The notes under the pieces: generated by a model
What the model was told of the DNA's origin: nothing
What the model saw: the letters and a program-made list of their open reading frames with translations, nothing else
The model's database searches: none
Program-made: the position numbers and the translations under genes
Part shown: positions 54,779 through 62,982 of the stretch, in pieces
How positions within the stretch are numbered: the stretch's first letter is position 1
Layout of the letters: every line of letters starts with the position of its first letter
Origin: Deinococcus rubellus
GTDB lineage: Bacteria > Deinococcota > Deinococci > Deinococcales > Deinococcaceae
Direction: 5' to 3'
DNA length: 64,000 nt
Assembly: GCF_025244745.1 (NCBI RefSeq)
Contig: NZ_CP104213.1
Coordinates: forward strand, 1,638,001 to 1,702,000

Positions 54779-57268
54779 TCAGACCCCAAATCCGCCCCTC
54801 GGTGTCACGTCCACCCGCACCCGCGCCTTCCAGCTCCGGTTGAGGACTTCCAAGAGGGTGGCCAGCCGCGTCTCATCGCGTGTTCGAAGCATCAGGTGAT
54901 ACGGATATAGCCCCTTGATTCGCGTGACCGGACTGGGCGCTGGCCCCAGGACTTCCTGCGGCGTGGCTCCGGCGGCAAACAGTGCCTGCGCGACCTCGTC
55001 GGCCCCGGCGCTGGCGCGGCCCTGTTCGCGGGCAGTGATCAGCACCTGGGCCAGCGAAGCGTGCGGCGGGTAGTTGAGCGCCCGGCGCAGCTCGTACTCG
55101 GCCCTGGGAAACTGGAGGGCGTCGTGGCTGTCTGCCACGCTCCTGAGGGCCGGGTGCTCGGCCTGAAAGGTCTGGACCAGCAGCAGCGGGGCGCGCTCGG
55201 GGTGCCAGGTGACGAGTTGCCGCAGGAGGCGGTGGTAACGCTCCGAGGCCCGGAAGTCCGACAGGTTCAGCCAGGTGTCGGCCAGCGTGACGCCGATGAG
55301 GGCCAGATTGGGCGGCGCGTCCTGCGACAGCAATGCCTGGGTACCGACCACCACGCCGCTCTCACCGCGCATCAGCGGTGTCAGGTCGTCTTGCTGGTCC
55401 TTGTCGAAGCGGTAGATCGGGCAGCCGGGCAGCAGGGTTCTCACCTCGGCGGCGATCCATTCGGTGCCGGGGCCTCTGGCGCTCCACAGCGCCTCACCGC
55501 ACACGTCGCAGCGCTCGGGAATGCCCTGGGTGTAGCCGCACTGGTGGCAGGTGAGCTGCCGGGTCTGCTGGTGCAGCCGCAGCGGAATGTCGCAGTTGCG
55601 GCACTGCGGCGTGTGTTCGCAGCTGGGGCAGCGGATCAGCGCCGAGTAGCCGCGCCGGGGAGCCAGCAGGGCCGCCTGCCGTCCACGCTCGGCGACCTGC
55701 CGCAGCACCTTGGCCAGATCGTGTGACAGCGGATAGCCTGCGCCCGATTGCCGCAGTTGCACCCCACTGAGCGGCCCCATGTCGGGCTGACTCGCTGGGT
55801 TGGCGTAGTCCACGATATGCACCCGGCTGCGCGGCGCGGCAATGATCACGCCGGGGTGCGCCACCGACTCCACCGCCGGGGCCGTGCCGACGTAGGCCAG
55901 CGGCGTCTGGAGCGCGCTCGCCATTCGCGCCGCCAGATCGGGCACGAACACCCCCGACCCGGAAGGCAGCTTGTAGCCGTCGCTGGCCTCCTCCAGCACC
56001 ACGATCAGCGCTAGGTCGCTGACTGGAGCGGGCAAGGCCAGGGCCGAGCCGATGATCAGCCGCGCTTCTCCAGACTGAATGAGCTGCCAGGTGTGTTCGC
56101 GCTGCACCTCACTGAGGCCGCCCGAAAACGGCACGGCCTGGGTGCCGGTGTCTGCTGCCAGCCCGCTCAGTGCGTCCCAGGCGCGGCGCAGGGTAGCGGC
56201 GTCGGGAGCCAGCACCAGCACGCTGCGCCCCAGTTCCAGGCGGCGGCGCAGGCGGGCGGCCAAACTGGCGAAGCGCTCGCGGTCGCGGCCCCCGTGTAGT
56301 CGCCAGATCAGCCCTTCCGGCAGGTCGTCCGGCACGGCGCGGGGCGGGGCGGCGGGGGCAGGCAGCGCGGGCGGCGGGGCCTGCACCTCCACGCTGTCGG
56401 CCCAGCGGCGGGCCAGCAGGGAGGCGACCTGGCTGGGCGGTACTCCGGCAGCCTGCGCCCAGGCGCTCTGGGTCTCGAACGGCCCGGCAGTTTGCAGCAC
56501 GCTCCAAGCGGTCGGCGGCGCGGCGTCCACGATCACGGCCTCAGCCCAGCCGCGCTGCACCACCGCCATCACCACGCCGCTGCCCACTCCGGCCCGCCGC
56601 GCCCAGTCGCCCAGGCTCAGGACCGGGCCGTGAGCGTCCAGCCACGCCCAGGCGGTGTGCTGCCGGGCGGTCAGGGGCACGGCGCTGGAGGCCACCGCTT
56701 GCCAGGCGGTCTGGTGGCGCTGATCTTCCGGCACTTGCGCCCAGGGCCGCGCCTGGTAAATGGTGGTCGAGCGCGGCGTGAGGCCGAACGCCTCATCGAG
56801 CAGGCCCTGTTCGCGCACGGCGTCAAGCAGCGCCGGGGGAAAAGCGCTGGCGTCGGTCCAGTCTGAAGTCGGGGTGTGGCGGGCAAATAAACTCAGATCG
56901 GCGTCCTGCACTGCCCGGACCCGGTGGCTGTAGCGGGGATTCAGTCCCACCCCCAGCAGATCGGAGAGCAGGAGTCCCAGCGGCACCCGCGAGAGGGCGC
57001 TGAGGCTGGCTGCCCCCGCCAGAAAGCCGTGCCCGACCCAGGGCGAGTCGTCCAGAACACCCGCCACCTCGCGCAGCTTGTGTCCGCTGCCCGCACTGCC
57101 GCCCACTACCACGCCCAGCGCCAGATCGCCGCGCCAGGGAATGAGCACCCGCCGACCCAGCGCTGACCCTGCAAAGCCGTGCGGCGCGGCGAAGTCATAG
57201 GGAGGCAGCGGCAGAGGCAAAGCCACCGACCAGATGGCAGGCGCGGAAAGGGCGGCGGAAGCGGACAT
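54779..57268 (-). CDS. priA: Primosomal protein N' (PriA), helicase motifs degenerate
   Basis: 829 residues. The N-terminal DNA-binding domain (about 1-110) starts VALPLPLPPYDFAAP. Eight zinc cysteines occur in CPSCEHTPQCRNCDIPL and CHQCGYTQGIPERCDVCGEAL (about 545-590), and the C-terminal domain is present. The P-loop is missing: at residues 325-333 HGGRDRERF replaces GVTGSGKTE, and the Walker B DEEH is VLEEASD. PriA of Deinococcus is known as a pseudohelicase that still starts replication restart, and this copy fits. Roughly 60 residues of winged-helix-like sequence (about 200-295) precede the dead site. Confidence 0.92.
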   Translation of the reverse strand: MSASAALSAPAIWSVALPLPLPPYDFAAPHGFAGSALGRRVLIPWRGDLALGVVVGGSAGSGHKLREVAGVLDDSPWVGHGFLAGAASLSALSRVPLGLLLSDLLGVGLNPRYSHRVRAVQDADLSLFARHTPTSDWTDASAFPPALLDAVREQGLLDEAFGLTPRSTTIYQARPWAQVPEDQRHQTAWQAVASSAVPLTARQHTAWAWLDAHGPVLSLGDWARRAGVGSGVVMAVVQRGWAEAVIVDAAPPTAWSVLQTAGPFETQSAWAQAAGVPPSQVASLLARRWADSVEVQAPPPALPAPAAPPRAVPDDLPEGLIWRLHGGRDRERFASLAARLRRRLELGRSVLVLAPDAATLRRAWDALSGLAADTGTQAVPFSGGLSEVQREHTWQLIQSGEARLIIGSALALPAPVSDLALIVVLEEASDGYKLPSGSGVFVPDLAARMASALQTPLAYVGTAPAVESVAHPGVIIAAPRSRVHIVDYANPASQPDMGPLSGVQLRQSGAGYPLSHDLAKVLRQVAERGRQAALLAPRRGYSALIRCPSCEHTPQCRNCDIPLRLHQQTRQLTCHQCGYTQGIPERCDVCGEALWSARGPGTEWIAAEVRTLLPGCPIYRFDKDQQDDLTPLMRGESGVVVGTQALLSQDAPPNLALIGVTLADTWLNLSDFRASERYHRLLRQLVTWHPERAPLLLVQTFQAEHPALRSVADSHDALQFPRAEYELRRALNYPPHASLAQVLITAREQGRASAGADEVAQALFAAGATPQEVLGPAPSPVTRIKGLYPYHLMLRTRDETRLATLLEVLNRSWKARVRVDVTPRGGFGV

Positions 57269-57339
57269 GCGAAACGAAGTATGCCCCGCCCCGCCCGCCG
57301 GGGTCTGTGGTGCAGGCCGGGGCCAACCCAGGAAGAGTT

Positions 57340-58650
57340 TTACTTCAGGCGCTTGAGGCCGTCGAGGGCCAGTTGGTAACCGGGGTCGAGCGTAGTGGCG
57401 CGGGTATACGAGTCGAGCGCCCGCAGCCGGTCTGGTGCGGCGCTGACGCCGGAGCGCTCATACGCCAGCCCCAGGTAATACAGGTATTCGGGCGTGGTGC
57501 TGGCCAGCGCCACCGCTTTGGTCAGGTTGTTGCGCGCTTCCTTGAGGTTGCCCTGGTCGAGTTCCAGGCGGCCCATGTAGTAATAAAACTCCGGATAGCG
57601 CAGCGGGTCGAGCTTGATCGAGGCCACCAACTGCGTGCGGGCGGTCTTGGCGTCTTTGGCGAGGTACGACACCACACCGTACTGGCCCACCGCGTAGGGG
57701 TTTTTGGGCGCGAAGCGGGCGGCCTGGGCCGCCTCGGATCTGGCGGCGCTGAGATTGCCGCTGAGAGCCAGCAGCTTGGCGTAGTAGGCCCGGTTGAACG
57801 GATCGCTGGGATCGGCGATGACCGCCAGTTGCAGGTTGTTGAGCGCTTCGGGAATGTTGCCGGTGGCGTAGTACATGTCACCGATGTTGTAGAGAATCAC
57901 CCCGTTGTCGGGATTGAGGGTATTGGCCTGCTTGAAGGCGTCGATGGCCTTGATATTTTGCCGCTGGAGGCGGTAGAGCGAGCCGCGCTCGTTGTAAATC
58001 TTGGAGAGGTTCAGATCGAGTTTGTCGCTGTCGCCGCCGCGCGTGGCCACCTCGGCGGCGTCGAGCACCTTGAGGGCGGCGTCCAGGGTGCCGGGAATGG
58101 TGCTGCGGTCACTGGTGCCGACGTACTGCGCCTGGTAAGCCTGGGCCAGCGCCAGGTAGCCGCTGACATTGCGCGGGTCCTGGGTCACCAGCTTCTTCAG
58201 GGTGTCGAGGGAAGGCACATAGAGCCGCAGACGCGACTGGCTGCGGCCCAGTCCCAATAGTGCGTCGCTGTTCATCGGGTCGGCCTCGGCGGCGGCCCGG
58301 AACGACAGGTAAGCGTCACTGAAGTTGCCCTGGTCGTAGTAGAGCACCCCCAGCGCCACGTAGTTGGCGGCGGGTGGCCTGGGCTTGACGGGCGCAGCAG
58401 TGACGGGCGCAGAAGTGGGCGTAGCGGGAGTCGTCACCGGCGCAGGGGGCGGCACGGTGGGGGCCGGTGCAGCCGTCTGCGCGGCACTCCAGCCCAGGCT
58501 CAGCGCCAGCAGCAGGGCCGCGCCGAGGGGGACTTGTTTCCGGGGCTGAGTGCCAGCCGTCCCGGACAGGGTCGGGCGCGCAGCCCATTCCGGGGTCAGC
58601 TTCCCCAGGGCTAATGTCACACTGCGGTCGGGCCAGTTACGATTGGGCAT
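57340..58650 (-). CDS. TPR-repeat protein, exported
   Basis: 436 residues. An unusual ~35-residue N-terminal extension precedes a hydrophobic segment ([21 protein letters not shown]), then a Pro/Thr linker ([19 protein letters not shown]), then about ten tetratricopeptide repeats ([45 protein letters not shown]). It is probably periplasmic or membrane-anchored and binds protein partners. ATG 58650 has TATGAT 8 nt upstream, which supports this early start despite the buried signal segment; a downstream start is possible. Confidence 0.85.
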   Translation of the reverse strand: MPNRNWPDRSVTLALGKLTPEWAARPTLSGTAGTQPRKQVPLGAALLLALSLGWSAAQTAAPAPTVPPPAPVTTPATPTSAPVTAAPVKPRPPAANYVALGVLYYDQGNFSDAYLSFRAAAEADPMNSDALLGLGRSQSRLRLYVPSLDTLKKLVTQDPRNVSGYLALAQAYQAQYVGTSDRSTIPGTLDAALKVLDAAEVATRGGDSDKLDLNLSKIYNERGSLYRLQRQNIKAIDAFKQANTLNPDNGVILYNIGDMYYATGNIPEALNNLQLAVIADPSDPFNRAYYAKLLALSGNLSAARSEAAQAARFAPKNPYAVGQYGVVSYLAKDAKTARTQLVASIKLDPLRYPEFYYYMGRLELDQGNLKEARNNLTKAVALASTTPEYLYYLGLAYERSGVSAAPDRLRALDSYTRATTLDPGYQLALDGLKRLK

Positions 58651-58701
58651 TGTCCGCCATCATACGGAGTTTTCCAGCTTTCGGCGTGAAGGAAGCGTGA
58701 A

Positions 58702-58728
58702 CGCAGGAGCGGCCCACCCGCTCCTGCG
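58702..58728. repeat. 11-bp hairpin in TPR/aminotransferase intergenic region
   Basis: CGCAGGAGCGG and its complement around CCCAC. No T tail on either side. Next to it, TCCACTGAACCCAG is tandemly duplicated at 58741-58754 and 58755-58768. Confidence 0.6.
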
Positions 58729-58785
58729 GCTGGGATGCCGTCCACTGAACCCAGTCCACTGAACCCAGGAGCGCGGTGGGCGCTT

Positions 58786-58791
58786 TATCAT
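58786..58791 (+). promoter_or_regulatory. -10 box TATCAT, leaderless aminotransferase gene
   Basis: 6 nt before ATG 58798. Confidence 0.6.
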
Positions 58792-58797
58792 GTCCGC

Positions 58798-59964
58798 ATG
58801 ACCACCCCGCTCAGCCTGACACTCTCCCAGAAGGTCCGAAACCTCAAGCCCTCGTCCACGGTGGTGGTGTCGTCGCGCGCCCTGGCGTTGCAACGGGCGG
58901 GCGTGGACATCATCTCGATGGCAGTGGGGGAGCCGGATTTCGACACGCCGCCGCACGTGATCGCCGCCGCCAAAGCTGCGATGGACGCGGGGAAGACCCG
59001 GTACACGGCGGTCAACGGCATTCCTGAACTGCGCGAAGCGATCGCCGCCAAATTGCAACGCGAAAACGGCCTGACGTATTCGCCTGACGCTGTGACCGTC
59101 ACCAGCGGCGGCAAGCAGGCCCTGTTCAACGCCCTGTTCGCTCTGCTTGACCCCGGCGACGAGGTGCTGATCCCCTCTCCCTACTGGGTCAGCTACCCGG
59201 AGATGGTCAGTTTTGCGGGCGGGGTGCCGGTGGCGGTGCCGACGACGTCTGAAAGCGGTTATCAGCTCGACGTGGACGCGGTGCGGGCGGCCATCACTCC
59301 GCGCACTAAGCTGCTGATGCTCAACAGCCCTGGCAATCCCACTGGAGCGGTGTTTCCGGAGAGCACCCTGCGCGAACTGGCCGCGCTCGCCCAGGAACGA
59401 GATTTGCTGATCATCACCGACGAGATGTACGAGCACATCGTCTATGACGCCGACCAGATCAGCATCGCCCGCTTTGCCCCTGAGCGCACGCTGACGGTCA
59501 ACGGAGCCAGCAAGGCGTATGCCATGACCGGCTGGCGCATCGGCTACGCGGCGGGGCCGCTGGCGCTTATTCAGGCCATGAACGCCATTCAGGGCCAGAG
59601 CACCAGCAACGCCAACAGCATCGCGCAGTGGGCCGCCGTCGCTGCGGTAACGGACAGTGACGCCTTCATCGAGCGCAGCCGCGCTGCCTTCCGCCAGCGC
59701 CGGGACCGCATCGTGGCCGGACTCAATGCCCTGGGCCTGGAGACGCCCACGCCGCAGGGCGCGTTCTATGTGCTCACCGACACCGCGCCGATTCACCCGG
59801 ACGAACTGGAAGCCGCCCGATTGATCCTGGACGAGGCGCGGGTGGCCGTCGTGCCCGGCACTGATTTTGCCGCACCGGGCCGGGTGCGGCTGAGCTACGC
59901 GACCAGCCTGGAAAAGATCGAGGAGGTGCTGGACCGGCTGAAAGTGCTGCTGGACAGCCGCTGA
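58798..59964 (+). CDS. Pyridoxal-phosphate aminotransferase (aspartate aminotransferase type)
   Basis: 388 residues, fold type I, class I/II aminotransferase of the thermophile AspAT (Ib) group. MAVGEPDFDTPPHV, TSGGKQALFNALFAL, LNSPGNPTGAVFPE and ITDEMYEHIVYD are typical, and NGASKAYAMTGWRIGYAAG carries the PLP lysine and the phosphate-binding Arg. It probably transaminates aspartate/2-oxoglutarate, perhaps also prephenate or aromatic acids. Start ATG 58798 is fixed by the TATCAT 6 nt upstream. Confidence 0.93.
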   Translation: MTTPLSLTLSQKVRNLKPSSTVVVSSRALALQRAGVDIISMAVGEPDFDTPPHVIAAAKAAMDAGKTRYTAVNGIPELREAIAAKLQRENGLTYSPDAVTVTSGGKQALFNALFALLDPGDEVLIPSPYWVSYPEMVSFAGGVPVAVPTTSESGYQLDVDAVRAAITPRTKLLMLNSPGNPTGAVFPESTLRELAALAQERDLLIITDEMYEHIVYDADQISIARFAPERTLTVNGASKAYAMTGWRIGYAAGPLALIQAMNAIQGQSTSNANSIAQWAAVAAVTDSDAFIERSRAAFRQRRDRIVAGLNALGLETPTPQGAFYVLTDTAPIHPDELEAARLILDEARVAVVPGTDFAAPGRVRLSYATSLEKIEEVLDRLKVLLDSR

Positions 59965-60022
59965 ACCGCCTTCATGAAGTTCCGGACACCGTTCTCTTAC
60001 TCTGATTCTGCCCTGTAAGCGC

Positions 60023-60028
60023 TATAAT
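60023..60028 (+). promoter_or_regulatory. -10 box TATAAT, leaderless 73-aa gene
   Basis: The consensus TATAAT, 6 nt before ATG 60035. Confidence 0.7.
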
Positions 60029-60034
60029 GACAAC

Positions 60035-60256
60035 ATGTCAAGAGCCTTTACCAAAGAAGACAGTGGAGTGCGCTGGGAAGCGCCTGCCGAGGCCAGGGCC
60101 TACCGATTGCTGTGGGACGGCAGCGGCGAGAACGATGTGCTGCGCGAGTCCGACGATCTGCTGGAACTGCTGAAGTGGGCCGAGGCTCGGGCGCAGGGCC
60201 AGTTTGTCGTACAGAGCGCTGAGGGCGCGGTCCTGGCGCGGGTGCGGGCGGCCTGA
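60035..60256 (+). CDS. Small protein, 73 aa
   Basis: 73 residues, hydrophilic, beginning MSRAFTKEDSGVRWEAPAEA and with a predicted helix DDLLELLKWAEARAQGQFVV. No known motif; the strand/helix/strand pattern would fit a small alpha-beta fold. The consensus TATAAT at 6 nt makes the start secure, and a terminator follows 21 bp after the stop, so it is a single-gene transcript. Function unknown. Confidence 0.8.
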   Translation: MSRAFTKEDSGVRWEAPAEARAYRLLWDGSGENDVLRESDDLLELLKWAEARAQGQFVVQSAEGAVLARVRAA

Positions 60257-60277
60257 GCGCCAGGGACATCGCGGCGT

Positions 60278-60302
60278 GGGAGGCGGGAGCGCCCCCCTTT
60301 TT
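60278..60302 (+). terminator. Intrinsic terminator after the 73-aa gene
   Basis: GGGAGGCG/CGCCCCCC stem with one mismatch, loop GGAG, then five Ts. Confidence 0.75.
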
Positions 60303-60346
60303 GGTACTGGCTGTGGATCTTGCAGGCCCGTCTGAATGAGGTCACC

Positions 60347-61266
60347 GTGACTGGCGATCAGCCCAGAATGCACCCGGACGAGACCGAGACGTCCCCGGCA
60401 CTCGCGCGCCGTTTGATGGCCGCGCAGTTCCCACAGTGGGCCGGATTACCGCTCAAGCGCCTGCGGTCCAGCGGGACGGTCAACGCGATCTACCGGCTCG
60501 GCGACGACATGGTGGTGCGCCTGCCCCTGATTCACTGGGGAAAGATGACGCGGTCAAGGAGGCTTACTGGCTGCCCCGTCTGGCTCCGCTGCTCCCGCTG
60601 GCCATCCCGGTGCCGCTCGCGGTGGGCCAACCCGGCGGGGGCTATCCCTTCGCCTGGTCCATTCACCGCTGGCTGGATGGTGAAGAGGCCACCCTGGAGA
60701 GTGTTGCCGACGAGTCGCAGTTGGCGCTCGATCTGGCCGCGTTCATCAGCGCTCTGCAAGAGACCGCCCCACCAAAACAAACTTCTACTGAGTTGCTGTC
60801 TGCCTACGGCCAGGATTTTCTGAGCCGCATGGACGACTTTACCCGCGCTTCCACCGCAGCCTGTGAAGGAATGTTCGACACTGCCTTGGCCGCTCACCTC
60901 TGGCAAGACGCCCTTATGCTTCCGGCCTGGAGCGGCCTGCCCGTGCTGCTTCACGGAGACATGCAATCTGGCAACCTGCTGGCCCAGCAAGGCCGTTTGA
61001 GCGCCGTTATTGATTTTGGTGCCCTGGGCCTGGGCGATCCTGCCGTCGATCTTAAGGTGGCCTGGGGCATGCTGACCGCTGCGGGCCGCCAAACCTTCCG
61101 CGCCGCGTTGAGGGTTGATGACGACACCTGGGCGCGGGGTCGGGCCTGGGCTTTGGCCAAGGGTGTTCAGGCCGTCGGCTACTACCGGGTGAGCAATCCG
61201 GTCTTTTTTGAGCGCTCCCTGTCTGCCGTGACTGAAGTGCTAGGGGAGTACAGACAGGAAACCTGA
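60347..61266 (+). pseudogene. Aminoglycoside-phosphotransferase-like kinase, frameshifted
   Basis: The APH family (choline/aminoglycoside kinase fold). The first frame reads LKRLRSSGTVNAIYRLGDDM then VVRLPLIHWGK. At GGGG 60537-60540 the frame is lost and continues KDDAVKEAYWLPRLAPLLP in another, with the catalytic LLHGDMQSGNLL (Brenner motif) and VIDFGALGLGDPAVDLKVAW, to TGA. Adding one G yields an intact ~307-residue kinase with the expected IHWGKDDAVKEAYWLPRL. The start is uncertain; GTG 60347 has GAGG five bases upstream, ATG 60368 is an alternative. Substrate unknown; resistance should not be assumed. Confidence 0.88.
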
Positions 61267-61290
61267 ATTTCAGTTTGTCTGGACCACCTC

Positions 61291-62382
61291 TTAGAGCAGC
61301 ACCAGATCGTCTCTGTGCACCACTTCCGGGCCGTCGCTGAAGCCCAGGGCCGCCTCGATGGCGCTGCTTCTCAGGCCCGCCACGCGCCGCAGATCGCCGG
61401 AGCGGTAGCGGGTCAGGCCGCGCGCCATTTCCTCGCCGCTGGGTGAGAGCAGGCGTACGGTGTGGCCGCGCTCGAATTCGCCGACCACCGAGCGCACGCC
61501 GACGGCCAGCAGGCTGCTGCCGCGTTCGCGCAGCGCTTTGGCCGCGCCCGCGTCGAGTTCGATCTGGCCGCTGGCGATCTCGGCCAGAATCCAGCGTTTG
61601 CGGGCTTCGAGCCGAGAGCCGTGTCCCACGAATCGGGTGCCGATGGCCTCGCCCGACACCGCTCTTAGCAGCGCGTTCTCGGCGTCACCGGGGGCCACGA
61701 TGACAGGTGTTCCGGCGCGGGTGGCGATCTCGGCGGCCTGAATCTTGGTGTGCATGCCCCCGGTGCCCCGGTGCGACCCGGCCCCGCCCGCCTTCTCCCA
61801 GATGCCCGCGTCGATGCGCTCCACCAGCGGAATCAGCACTGCTTCCGGGTGGGTGCGTGGGTCGGCGGTGTAGAGGCCCGGCGCGTCGGTCAGGATGACC
61901 AGCAGGTCGGCCTCGGCCAGATTGGCGACGAAGGCCGATAAGGTGTCGTTGTCGCCCACCTTGAGCTGCGAGGTCGCCACCGCGTCGTTCTCGTTGATGA
62001 TCGGCAGAATGCGGCGCGCCAGGCAGCCGTCCAGGGTGGTGCGGGCGTTGAGATACCGGGTGCGGTCGCGGAAATCGCCCGCCGTGAGCAGTACCTGGGC
62101 CACCTTGACACCGTAGATCTCAGCCAGCGCGCCGTAGGTCTGCATCAGCACGCCCTGCCCGACGGCGGCCAGCAGCTGCTTCTCGGCCACCGTACGGGTG
62201 CGCGGCGGAAAGCCCAGCGCTTCCCAGCCTGCCAGCACCGCCGCCGACGTGACCAGGATGACCTGATGGCCCGCGCCTTGGAGGGCCGCCATCTGCCGCA
62301 TCAGGTCCACCATGCGCGGGCGGCAGAGGCGGTCCGAGCCGCCGGTAAGAACCGAGGTGCCGAGCTTGAGGACGACGCGCAT
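61291..62382 (-). CDS. proB: Glutamate 5-kinase
   Basis: First step of proline synthesis: phosphorylates glutamate. 363 residues. The amino-acid kinase domain begins VVLKLGTSVLTGGSDRL, with NENDAVAT, GDNDTLSAFVANLAEADLLVILTDAPGLY and GGMHTKIQAAEIA, and is followed by a C-terminal PUA domain. ATG 62382 is fixed by TAGACT (62390-62395) 7 nt upstream; the open frame extends 22 codons further but lacks a signal. proA is not next to it. Divergent from the MarR gene. Confidence 0.95.
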   Translation of the reverse strand: MRVVLKLGTSVLTGGSDRLCRPRMVDLMRQMAALQGAGHQVILVTSAAVLAGWEALGFPPRTRTVAEKQLLAAVGQGVLMQTYGALAEIYGVKVAQVLLTAGDFRDRTRYLNARTTLDGCLARRILPIINENDAVATSQLKVGDNDTLSAFVANLAEADLLVILTDAPGLYTADPRTHPEAVLIPLVERIDAGIWEKAGGAGSHRGTGGMHTKIQAAEIATRAGTPVIVAPGDAENALLRAVSGEAIGTRFVGHGSRLEARKRWILAEIASGQIELDAGAAKALRERGSSLLAVGVRSVVGEFERGHTVRLLSPSGEEMARGLTRYRSGDLRRVAGLRSSAIEAALGFSDGPEVVHRDDLVLL

Positions 62383-62389
62383 GGACAAG

Positions 62390-62395
62390 AGTCTA
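62390..62395 (-). promoter_or_regulatory. -10 box TAGACT, leaderless proB
   Basis: Minus strand, 7 nt before ATG 62382. Confidence 0.65.
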
Positions 62396-62479
62396 AACGG
62401 CGGGCCAGGCAAATGCCTGAAGGCTCCTAGCAGTCCGCATGATGCCAAGGGAAACTACAAAGTTTAGCTTCACAAGTAG

Positions 62480-62485
62480 TAGGCT
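62480..62485 (+). promoter_or_regulatory. -10 box TAGGCT, leaderless marR gene
   Basis: 6 nt before ATG 62492. Confidence 0.6.
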
Positions 62486-62491
62486 CTCGTC

Positions 62492-62962
62492 ATGACTGAT
62501 CAAGTCCTTCTTCCCGCGCTGGCCGCCGAACTGCGGGTGGTCGTCGGAAAGCTGCGGCGGCGACTGCGGCAGGAAGCGCACCTCGGCGACTTCACGCCGT
62601 CTCAGGTGGCGGCGCTGACGCACTTGGAGCGCGCGGAAGCGCTCACCGTGACCGCTCTGGCACGGGCCGAGGGCGTGCGCCCGCAGTCGATGGGGGCCAC
62701 CGTCGCCAGTCTGGAAGTGCTGGGCTGCGTGAGCGGCAGCGCCGACCCCACTGATGGGCGGCAAACCCTCTGGGCGCTCACGACTTTGTTCCGCACCCGG
62801 CTCAGCGCCAGCCGAGCGGCGCGGGAAGACTGGCTCGCTGATTCGCTTCAGATGCAGTTCACGCTGCCGGAACAGGCCGAACTCGCCCGCGCCGCCGGGT
62901 TGCTGAGACGCCTCGCCGATCTGGCACACACTGCACCAGAAGGAGAACCCAAGTGTCCCTGA
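62492..62962 (+). CDS. MarR family transcriptional regulator
   Basis: 156 residues. The winged HTH region includes FTPSQVAALTHLERAEALTV and ARAEGVRPQSMGATVASLEV, with the wing at VSGSADPTDGRQTLWALT. It probably represses itself and the MFS transporter that follows. ATG 62492 has TAGGCT 6 nt upstream. Only 16 bp separate its stop from the MFS ATG, so they are one transcript. Confidence 0.92.
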   Translation: MTDQVLLPALAAELRVVVGKLRRRLRQEAHLGDFTPSQVAALTHLERAEALTVTALARAEGVRPQSMGATVASLEVLGCVSGSADPTDGRQTLWALTTLFRTRLSASRAAREDWLADSLQMQFTLPEQAELARAAGLLRRLADLAHTAPEGEPKCP

Positions 62963-62982
62963 GCGCCGGCCAATTACAATGA
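62953..62982 (+). promoter_or_regulatory. Nine-codon upstream ORF with strong ribosome site
   Basis: AGGAG (62941-62945), seven bases, GTG, eight more codons, then TGA whose first two bases are the TG of the MFS ATG. The MFS gene has no Shine-Dalgarno of its own, so its start may depend on coupling to this mini-ORF. Confidence 0.45.

Noticed and set aside
58741..58768. Tandem 14-bp duplication TCCACTGAACCCAG
   Set aside because: Only two copies, no association with a known element; looks like a local slippage duplication.
60347..61266. Aminoglycoside resistance call for the APH-like gene
   Set aside because: Catalytic motifs identify the kinase fold but not the substrate, and the frame is broken as given.
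62383..62448. Longer N-terminus for ProB
   Set aside because: The extension contains the TAGACT promoter and the family starts at MRVVLKLGTS; the shorter start is preferred.
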